DNA from: an uncultured beta proteobacterium
Lineage (GTDB): Bacteria; Pseudomonadota; Gammaproteobacteria; Burkholderiales; Burkholderiaceae_C
Assembly: GCA_903958915.1 (NCBI GenBank)
Contig: CAJBVC010000098.1
Location: 1 to 6,092 of the forward strand
Length of the DNA stretch: 6,092 nucleotides
Direction of reading: 5' to 3'
Position numbers and translations under genes: made by a program. Position 1 is the stretch's first letter. Each line of letters opens with the position of its first letter. Shown piece after piece: positions 1 to 5,756 of this stretch. The notes beneath the pieces were generated by a model that saw only the letters and a list, made by a program, of their open reading frames with translations, was not told where the DNA came from and searched no databases.

Positions 1-383
1 AGCTCGAACTCACCGAGAGTATTGTGATCAGCAACGTGGCCGACACCATTGAAAAGATGCACCAGCTCAAGGCGCTTGGCATTCGATTTTCGATGGACGA
101 TTTCGGCACTGGCTACTCTTCGCTGGCCTACCTCAAGCGCCTGCCACTGGACCAGTTGAAGATCGACCAGTCATTCGTGCGCGACATCAGCCATGACCCC
201 AACGATGCAGCGATTGTGCAGACCATCATCACCATGGGCCACATACTGGGAATGAACGTCATCGCCGAAGGTGTTGAGACTGCGGAGCAACTGGCGTTCC
301 TGAAACAACATCAGTGCCGCTCCTTTCAGGGGTATTTTTTCAGTCGGCCTGTGCCAATCGGGGAATTTGAGAAATTGCTCTAG
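1..383 (+). CDS. EAL-domain c-di-GMP phosphodiesterase, C-terminal part (5' end outside window)
   Basis: The reading frame is open from base 3 and ends at TAG 381-383, giving about 126 residues of an EAL domain. EAL proteins hydrolyse cyclic di-GMP to linear pGpG in the cytoplasm. Visible family motifs, in order, are LELTES at the left edge (two conserved glutamates), DDFGTGYSSL (the metal-binding Asp pair), KIDQSFV (catalytic Lys and Asp), AEGVET (conserved Glu) and QGYFFSRP (conserved Gln). All catalytic positions expected in this half of the domain are therefore present, so activity is plausible. The EAL signature itself and any N-terminal GGDEF, PAS or membrane domains lie upstream and cannot be judged. 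The protein stops shortly after the EAL fold, as is usual for this family. A GTG at base 24 is not a believable start because the domain continues upstream of it. Confidence 0.95.
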   Translation, partial: LELTESIVISNVADTIEKMHQLKALGIRFSMDDFGTGYSSLAYLKRLPLDQLKIDQSFVRDISHDPNDAAIVQTIITMGHILGMNVIAEGVETAEQLAFLKQHQCRSFQGYFFSRPVPIGEFEKLL

Positions 384-485
384 GAAGTCCGATAGGTTCG
401 ACCGCCACACCGCATGCGGGTTGCACAACATAGCCATCCGAGGTTAGAGTGTCTGCGGGGCAGGTTGCTGCGTTCACGACCTTTT

Positions 486-489
486 GGAG
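486..489 (+). promoter_or_regulatory. Ribosome binding site for the NHL-repeat gene
   Basis: GGAG lies six bases before the ATG at 496. This spacing favours ATG 496 over the in-frame TTG at 484, which overlaps the Shine-Dalgarno region itself and would put acidic residues (Glu, Asp) at the front of the signal peptide. Confidence 0.75.
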
Positions 490-495
490 TTTGAT

Positions 496-576
496 ATGCA
501 CAGAAGTGTTCACCTGGTATTGCGCTGCGTGGTTTGTCTGTTGAGTGCATTTGGACTTGCGCAGGGCGTCGCGGCG
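496..576 (+). other. Signal peptide of the NHL-repeat protein
   Basis: Residues 1-27 show a short basic N-region (His2, Arg3, His6, Arg10), a hydrophobic core (CVVCLLSAFGLA) and a V-A-A motif before Asp28 that fits the -3/-1 rule for signal peptidase I. Cys11 and Cys14 are not in a lipobox context, so a lipoprotein is unlikely. Confidence 0.8.
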
Positions 577-3102
577 GACACGCTGACGTTCAGTACGCTG
601 GCCGGATTACCCGGAGCTGTGGCCACGAGCATTGACGCCACGGGAAGCGCCGCCCAGTTCTCCGCACCGCGTGGTATTGCTGTGGATTCCAATGGGACGA
701 TTTATGTTGCAGACAGTTCGAACCACACCATCCGCAAAGTCACTGCTGCGGGCGTGGTGACGACCCTCGCGGGAACTGCTGGCACTACTGGCGGTGTCAA
801 CGCCACGCCTGCCAAGTTCAGCGAGCCCTTCGGTGTGGCCACCGATAGCGCCGGCAATGTGTATGTCGCCGACACCAACAACAACGCGATTCGAAAGATC
901 ACGCCCGCCGGGGTGGTGACAACGCTGGCCGGTGGCAGCGGTATGGGCAGTACCGATGGCACCGGCTCTGCCGCCAAGTTTGCCGAGCCGAATGGGGTGG
1001 TGCTCGACACCAGTGGCAACGTGTATGTCACCGACTACGTGAACATGACCATCCGCAAGGTCACCCCGGCTGGCGTGGTGACCACGCTGGCCGGCAGCCC
1101 CGGGGTCGAGGGGTTTGTCAATGGCACCGGCACGGCGGCACGGTTCAAGTCGCTGCAAGGTATCGCCATCGACACATCAGGCAATCTGTTTATCGCCGAT
1201 TCCGGCAACCGGTCGATTCGCAAGATCACGCCGGCTGGCGTCGTTACGACATTTGTTGATGGCACCAATGGACAACTGGGCTCGCCACGGGGCGTCGTAG
1301 TGGACAGTACCGGCACGCTCTATGTGACCGATTACACCGCGCACGTCATTTATCGTGTGACCTCGGCCGGGGTGGTTTCAAGGTTCGCGGGCCTCCAGAC
1401 AGCAGCAGGTGCCGGGCCGATGCCAGGCAGTACCGATGGGCCCGCGAGCAGTGCCCTCTTCAACTCACCTTCCGCGATAGCCATCGACAGCGCAGGAAGT
1501 CTGTATGTGGCCGATACCGCCAGCAACACCGTACGCAAAATCGCTTTGGGCAACGTGACCACCCTAGCCGGCCAGGCGGGGCGCAGCAGCAGTGTGGATG
1601 GCAAAGGTGCCGCGGCACGCTTTGAAGACCCGTATGCGGTCGCGGTGGATACGTTAGGCAACGTGTATGTGGCCGATGCCACCGACCATTCGATCCGTAA
1701 GATCACTTCTGACGGAACCGTGACCACCTTCGCGGGAAGGCCAGGAACTTTTGGCAGTAGCGATGGAACAGCAACCGCTGCCTTGTTCAAGACGCCCCAG
1801 GGCATTGCGACCGACAGTGCGGGCAATGTGTATGTTGCCGATACCGGCAACTCCACCGTGCGCAAGATCACAAGTGTCGGGGTGGTCACCACCTTGGCAG
1901 GCACCGCAGGGTCGGAAGGCAGTTTGAACGCAACGGGCACCGCGGCGCGATTCGCTAGTCCGTACGGCATTGCCGTGGATGGCGTAGGTAACGTGTATGT
2001 GGTCGAGTCTGGCCCCAATACGGTGCGAAAGATCACACCCGCAGGGGTGGTGACAACGGTAGCAGGAGCAGCCAATCAGATCGGACTGGTTGATGGCACG
2101 GGCTCTGCGGCGCGCTTTAGTGTGCCTTTTGATATTGCGGTGGATACTGCAGGCAACCTCTACATTTGCGACCACGGCAACCACGCCATCCGCAAAGTGA
2201 CGCCTGCAGGTGTGGTGACCACACTGGCAGGCTCCGGCTCGCCTGGGAAAGTCGACGGCACCGGAACAGCTGCGTTGTTCAAGTTCCCGGCTGGAATTTC
2301 CGTGGATGCCGCTGGCTATGTGTACGTTGCCGATACCGACAACCAGGTCATCCGTAAGATTTCACCAGCCGGGGTCGTCACGACCATTGCCGGGTCGGGC
2401 ATTGGATCTGCCGAAGGCGTTGGTACGCTGGCCACCTTCTACAACCCCAAAGACGTAGCGGTGGACAGCAGTGGCAACGTCTACGTGGTGGACCGAGGCA
2501 ACCATACGATCCGCAAAGGTACTTTGGCAACCACCGCCACCACCAGCGTTGCGCTAGGCGCAGGCTGGAATCTTCTGGGCCATGGCAGCACCTCAGCGTT
2601 GACCTACTCGGATGCCAGCCTGTTTGGTGACGCGAGCAAAGTGTCATCGGTCTGGAAGTGGCGCACTACTTCCGGCAAATGGGCGTTCTATGCGCCGTCC
2701 ATGACGGCGCTGGAGCTTAGCAATCACGCGACCAGCCAGGGCTACGAAGTGCTGACCTCAATCGATGGTGGTGACGGCTTCTGGGTCAACGCCAGAACCG
2801 CCTTTTCGGTGTCGCTTCCTAATACTCCGGCGGTCAGTCTGGCTACAGTGCAAGCCGGGCTCAAGTCGGGGTGGAATCTGGTCGCGCTGGGTGAAACAAA
2901 GAACGCGAGCGACTTGACAGCCGCGAGCGTGTGGGCCTGGGACAATGCCCGTTCGGCTTGGTACTTCTACGCGGCATCGCTAAATACCTCGGGCGAACTG
3001 GCGACCTACCTCAATAGCAATGGGTACTTGTCATTCACTACAAACAGCAAGAACTTGGGTATTGGTACCGGTTTTTGGGCAAAAAGCGGCGCGACACCTT
3101 GA
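496..3102 (+). CDS. Secreted NHL-repeat beta-propeller protein with duplicated C-terminal GWN/GFW module
   Basis: The protein has 868 residues from ATG 496. Residues 1-27 form a Sec signal peptide with a hydrophobic core and likely cleavage after VAA (A27/D28), so it is exported. Residues 28-675 hold twelve NHL-type repeats of about 55 residues. Each is built around GIAVDSAGNVYVADTGN, then IRKITPAGVVTTLAG, joined by a Gly-rich loop of the type GTGTAARF. NHL repeats fold as beta-propeller blades and usually mediate protein or carbohydrate binding. Repeat 5 lacks the loop (43 residues) and repeat 6 has a longer one (60). Residues 685-868 contain two related Trp-rich modules. The mature protein has one cysteine (C558). 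I see no catalytic motif, transmembrane anchor or PEP-CTERM tail. The precise role is unknown; an extracellular or surface binding/scaffold function is inferred. The downstream lipoprotein gene follows after 30 bases without an evident terminator, so co-transcription is possible. Confidence 0.93.
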   Translation: MHRSVHLVLRCVVCLLSAFGLAQGVAADTLTFSTLAGLPGAVATSIDATGSAAQFSAPRGIAVDSNGTIYVADSSNHTIRKVTAAGVVTTLAGTAGTTGGVNATPAKFSEPFGVATDSAGNVYVADTNNNAIRKITPAGVVTTLAGGSGMGSTDGTGSAAKFAEPNGVVLDTSGNVYVTDYVNMTIRKVTPAGVVTTLAGSPGVEGFVNGTGTAARFKSLQGIAIDTSGNLFIADSGNRSIRKITPAGVVTTFVDGTNGQLGSPRGVVVDSTGTLYVTDYTAHVIYRVTSAGVVSRFAGLQTAAGAGPMPGSTDGPASSALFNSPSAIAIDSAGSLYVADTASNTVRKIALGNVTTLAGQAGRSSSVDGKGAAARFEDPYAVAVDTLGNVYVADATDHSIRKITSDGTVTTFAGRPGTFGSSDGTATAALFKTPQGIATDSAGNVYVADTGNSTVRKITSVGVVTTLAGTAGSEGSLNATGTAARFASPYGIAVDGVGNVYVVESGPNTVRKITPAGVVTTVAGAANQIGLVDGTGSAARFSVPFDIAVDTAGNLYICDHGNHAIRKVTPAGVVTTLAGSGSPGKVDGTGTAALFKFPAGISVDAAGYVYVADTDNQVIRKISPAGVVTTIAGSGIGSAEGVGTLATFYNPKDVAVDSSGNVYVVDRGNHTIRKGTLATTATTSVALGAGWNLLGHGSTSALTYSDASLFGDASKVSSVWKWRTTSGKWAFYAPSMTALELSNHATSQGYEVLTSIDGGDGFWVNARTAFSVSLPNTPAVSLATVQAGLKSGWNLVALGETKNASDLTAASVWAWDNARSAWYFYAASLNTSGELATYLNSNGYLSFTTNSKNLGIGTGFWAKSGATP
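577..2520 (+). repeat. Twelve tandem NHL-type propeller repeats
   Basis: The units, cut after the (L/F/V/I)AG that ends each strand set, are 577-774, 775-933, 934-1095, 1096-1263, 1264-1392, 1393-1572, 1573-1737, 1738-1902, 1903-2067, 2068-2232, 2233-2394 and 2395-2520. Most are 53-56 codons. The fifth is only 43 and the sixth 60. The first is 66 because it includes the leading strand TLTFSTLAG. The protein consensus is tight, but the DNA copies differ at many synonymous positions, with only short exact matches; for example a 15-base match lies at 910-924 and 2044-2058. Twelve blades would suit two six-bladed propellers, the usual number for NHL domains. Confidence 0.9.
2548..3099 (+). repeat. 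Duplicated Trp-rich C-terminal module (GWNL ... VWxW ... WxFYAxS ... GY ... GFW)
   Basis: Two related modules fill the C-terminus. Module A covers residues 685 to about 775 and module B about 785-868. Both follow the same order: GWNL (W691 / W793), VWxW (W720, W722 / W813, W815), a Trp-aromatic stretch leading to YAxS (W729 / W822), an L-rich helix-like stretch ending in GY (Y750 / Y844), and a closing GFW (W763 / W861). The two are offset by roughly 100 residues and clearly diverged, so the duplication is old. I recognise the pattern only as a tail seen on secreted proteins and know no assigned function; carbohydrate binding or surface attachment would be a guess. Confidence 0.8.
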
Positions 3103-3132
3103 TTTCAGGGGACGCAGCGCTAGAGTAGTTAT

Positions 3133-4086
3133 ATGGACGCTGCACTTTCCCTCCGCGTCGTGGAGAGGGCGTACCCGCATCACGTCGGCAGGATTTTGGC
3201 TGCGCTGGCTAGCGCGGCCCTTCTTGCGGGCTGCAATCCAGCGCCGCAGAATGCGCCACTGCCGTATTCCGATACGCCTCAGGTGCGCGCCGAGGAGGTG
3301 TACCGACTGGCCGTGCATCCACTGCACAATCCTCAAAAACTCAGCGCTGCCTATCAACCCTTGGTCGATCACCTCAACCGGCAGTTGAAAGGCGCAAGGA
3401 TCGAGCTGGAGGCATCACGCGATTACCAGGCCTTTGAGGTCAAGCTGCGCCGACGCGAGCCAGCTTTCTTGCTTCCCAACCCATGGCAGACCCTGCAGGC
3501 GCAAAAGGTGGGCTACCACGTGATAGCGATGGCGGGCAATGCGGAGGATTTCAAGGGAATTTTCATCGTGCGCAAGGACGGCGGCATCCATAAGCTCGCC
3601 GATCTCAAAGGCAAAACGGTAGCCTACCCGTCTCCAACAGCGCTGGCAGCGGCGATCATGCCGCAGCGGTTCTTGTATGACAACGGCATCCACATTGGCC
3701 GTGACCTGCAAAACGTCTACGTGGGGTCGCAGGAGTCGTCCATCATGAATGTATATCTGGGACAGGCTGCCGCTGGGGCAACCTGGCCGCCACCGTGGCG
3801 TCTTTTTCAACGCGACCACCCTGCCGAGGCAGCACAACTCAAAGTGGCCTGGGAAACCCCCTCCCTCATCAACAACTCGGTGATGGTGCGCGACGATGTG
3901 CCTACCGCGGTGCGTGAGGGCGTCCAGCGTACGCTGATGGAATTGGCGGATACCCCGCAGGGTGCGGCAGTTCTTGGTGCAATGGAGACGGCCCGCTTTC
4001 ATCCGGCCAACGATGCCAGTTACGCGATCGTCGCGCGGTATGTTGCGCGGTTCGAAAAAGATGTTCGACCTGTGGAACCCCCATGA
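3133..4086 (+). CDS. PhnD-like periplasmic substrate-binding lipoprotein (phosphonate-bd family), partner of the downstream diguanylate cyclase
   Basis: This 317-residue protein has a lipoprotein signal ending in the lipobox LLAG-C34, so it should be lipid-anchored and face the periplasm. From about residue 56 it follows the family of PhnD-like phosphate/phosphite/phosphonate binding proteins. It shows VYRLAVHPLHNPQKL, the helix YQPLVDHLNRQL, LKGKTVAYPSPTALAA (residues 158-173), YVGSQESSIMNVYLG (196-210) and LINNSVMVRDDVP (245-257). In transport-type PhnD proteins the first loop usually carries a Gly-Pro-x-x-Tyr type motif; here it reads FLLPNPWQTL, so the ligand may differ. No ABC permease or ATPase gene lies beside it. 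Its stop codon overlaps the start of the cyclase gene, suggesting a sensory rather than transport role. The start is uncertain: ATG 3133 has only a weak AGAG upstream and gives a long N-region of about 20 residues, but no better in-frame start is visible. Confidence 0.87.
   Translation: MDAALSLRVVERAYPHHVGRILAALASAALLAGCNPAPQNAPLPYSDTPQVRAEEVYRLAVHPLHNPQKLSAAYQPLVDHLNRQLKGARIELEASRDYQAFEVKLRRREPAFLLPNPWQTLQAQKVGYHVIAMAGNAEDFKGIFIVRKDGGIHKLADLKGKTVAYPSPTALAAAIMPQRFLYDNGIHIGRDLQNVYVGSQESSIMNVYLGQAAAGATWPPPWRLFQRDHPAEAAQLKVAWETPSLINNSVMVRDDVPTAVREGVQRTLMELADTPQGAAVLGAMETARFHPANDASYAIVARYVARFEKDVRPVEPP
4083..4086 (+). other. ATGA stop/start overlap coupling the binding protein to the cyclase
   Basis: The ATG of the cyclase gene (4083-4085) shares bases with the TGA of the lipoprotein gene (4084-4086). 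Only a minimal GGA (4074-4076) precedes it at six bases, so translation of the cyclase probably depends on ribosomes finishing the upstream gene. That would favour matched production of the two proteins. Confidence 0.85.
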
Positions 4087-5756
4087 CGTTCGACACGATC
4101 AAGCGCATCCTGACCCGAACTCTTTATCGGAAGATGGTGCTGGGGTTGACGCTGATCATGGCCCTTGTCATGACCCTGTTCGGCTGGGAAATGACTCGGC
4201 GGCAGGAACTGGCAGAGAAAGAACAGCGATCGAACCAGGCCATGGCCATGGCGCGTGGCCTGGCGACCACTTCCGCCGTCTGGGTGGCTGCACGTGACTT
4301 CAGTGGCCTGCAGGAAATCGTCAGCGGGTTGGCGCGTTATCCCGATTTGCGCCACGCCATGGTGCTCGATACCCGAGGCCAAATCCTGGCGCACCAAGAG
4401 GTAGCCCGGCGCGGGCAATATCTGGAAGACCTACCGGTCCAGCCAGAACTGCATGTAGTCCTCAGCAGTCCAGGCATGATCGACGTGGTCAGCCCCGTGA
4501 TGCTGGCAGATCGTCATATTGGATGGGCTCGAGTGGGCCTGGCCAGTGATACTTTTGCCGCCGAGTTGGATAAGATCAAGCGCGACGCGGCGCTGTACAT
4601 TGTCTTTTCAATTGTGCTGGGCGCGTGCTTCGCTGCACTCGCCGTGCGGTACCTGATCCGGCGTCTACACGCTGTCCAGAGGGTAGCCAATGCGGTCCAG
4701 AACGGACAATGGACGCAGCGCGCAGTAGTCGCGGGGGACGATGAAGCGGCGCAGCTTGCGAAGCATTTCAATGCGATGCTTGACCGCCTGGCGCAGCGGG
4801 AGGAAGACCTCCAGGAAAGTGAAAACCTGCTGAGTGCGACGCAGCACCTGGGTGGCATCGGGGGCTGGCAGTGGGACGTTGAGCAACAGCGCCTGCGCTG
4901 GACTACGGAGACCTACCGTATTCATGACATGGCCCCCGAGTCGGCCTCCGAAGTGGGCAGTGAACACGTCGCCCAGAGTATTGCCTGCTATGCACCACAA
5001 GACCGGGACAAGGTCATGAAGGCATTCGCGGCCTGCGTCGCGCACGGGGAGCCTTACGATATGGAGGTCGCCTTTGTGTCGTGCAAGCAGCGCGAACTGT
5101 GGGTACGCACCATCGGGCAACCGGTGCGACAGGGCGACCGGATTGTCAAGGTTTTCGGCTACATCATGGACATCACGGAGCGACGGGCCCTGGAACAGGA
5201 AATACGCAGCTTGGCCTATTTTGACCCGCTCACCAAATTGCCCAATCGACGCATGTTTGAAGATCGGCTCCGTGTAGCAATGGCGGCCAGCCAACGCAGT
5301 GGCCAACTGGGTGCCTTGATGTACCTGGATCTGGATAATTTCAAACCGATCAACGATACACATGGCCACGCTGCCGGGGACTTGCTGCTGATGGAGGTTG
5401 CCAACCGGCTGACAAATTGTGTGCGAGAAATAGATACTGTGAGCCGTACCGGGGGTGATGAATTTGAAGTCATACTTGGGACGCTGGATGCCGATCCTGC
5501 AATTGCAAGAGCGCAAGCCATGCAGATCGCGGAGAAAATTAGAGTGACACTTGCGCAACCGTACCTGCTGACATTGCCCCACGCTGCGACCGTAACGCAG
5601 TGCATTGAACACCGGTGTACCGCAAGCGTGGGTGTGGTGGTGTTTGTGGGACAGCAGGCCAGCCAGGAAGATGTCATCAAGTGGGCCGATGCAGCCATGT
5701 ACCAGTCCAAGGCTGGTGGACGCAACCGCATAGTGCTGCATCAAGATGCGCCCTAG
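4083..5756 (+). CDS. Membrane diguanylate cyclase: periplasmic sensor - HAMP - PAS - GGDEF
   Basis: This 557-residue inner-membrane enzyme should make cyclic di-GMP from two GTP. Transmembrane segments lie at about residues 18-35 and 169-191 and enclose a periplasmic domain of about 130 residues. That domain (SAVWVAARDFSGLQEI, YPDLRHAMVLDTRGQILAH) looks like a CHASE8/single-Cache-type sensor, though the family call is tentative. A HAMP linker follows at about 191-243. A PAS_3-like domain (about 250-370) starts at GGWQWDV and closes with the PAC-type end GYIMDITERR. The GGDEF domain (about 373-552) begins YFDPLTKLPNRR. It has D416, N424 and D433 in DLDNFKPINDTHGHAAGD, and an intact active-site GGDEF at 457-461. 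An R448-x-x-D451 I-site lies exactly five residues upstream, so product inhibition is expected. All key residues are present, so the enzyme is probably active. The binding-protein gene overlaps its start, which makes that protein the likely upstream input. Confidence 0.95.
   Translation: MTFDTIKRILTRTLYRKMVLGLTLIMALVMTLFGWEMTRRQELAEKEQRSNQAMAMARGLATTSAVWVAARDFSGLQEIVSGLARYPDLRHAMVLDTRGQILAHQEVARRGQYLEDLPVQPELHVVLSSPGMIDVVSPVMLADRHIGWARVGLASDTFAAELDKIKRDAALYIVFSIVLGACFAALAVRYLIRRLHAVQRVANAVQNGQWTQRAVVAGDDEAAQLAKHFNAMLDRLAQREEDLQESENLLSATQHLGGIGGWQWDVEQQRLRWTTETYRIHDMAPESASEVGSEHVAQSIACYAPQDRDKVMKAFAACVAHGEPYDMEVAFVSCKQRELWVRTIGQPVRQGDRIVKVFGYIMDITERRALEQEIRSLAYFDPLTKLPNRRMFEDRLRVAMAASQRSGQLGALMYLDLDNFKPINDTHGHAAGDLLLMEVANRLTNCVREIDTVSRTGGDEFEVILGTLDADPAIARAQAMQIAEKIRVTLAQPYLLTLPHAATVTQCIEHRCTASVGVVVFVGQQASQEDVIKWADAAMYQSKAGGRNRIVLHQDAP
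5746..5756 (+). other. 11-base overlap of the cyclase end and penicillin-binding protein start
   Basis: The ATG at 5746 lies inside the last codons of the cyclase gene, which stops at TAG 5754-5756, in a different frame. The penicillin-binding protein frame is closed by TAG at 5731-5733 and has no other start before 5746. No Shine-Dalgarno sequence is visible just upstream, so translational coupling is likely. Confidence 0.7.

Noticed and set aside
410..419. Perfect 10-base palindrome CCGCATGCGG downstream of the EAL gene
   Set aside because: It has no loop and no following T-run, so it is not a rho-independent terminator. A single short palindrome is not enough to claim an operator.
421..449. 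Possible sigma-70 promoter, TTGCAC then 17 bases then TTAGAG, upstream of the NHL gene
   Set aside because: The spacing fits, but only about half of the -35 and a third of the -10 positions match consensus, which is not enough to call.
484..495. TTG start at 484 for the NHL gene
   Set aside because: It would add Met-Glu-Phe-Asp ahead of a normal signal peptide and overlaps the ribosome binding site that suits ATG 496.
384..495. c-di-GMP riboswitch in the leader of the NHL gene
   Set aside because: The gap was scanned because of the signalling context, but no GEMM-like conserved core was seen and it is short for a riboswitch plus expression platform.
1350..2075. Minus-strand open frame with a repetitive translation opposite the NHL repeats
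   Set aside because: Its periodicity is simply the reverse complement of the NHL repeats. The repeats make sense only on the + strand, where the gene has a signal peptide and ribosome binding site.
3103..3132. Terminator or promoter between the NHL gene and the binding-protein gene
   Set aside because: The 30-base gap has only an AGCGCT hexamer palindrome and no stem-loop with a T-run or promoter-like boxes.
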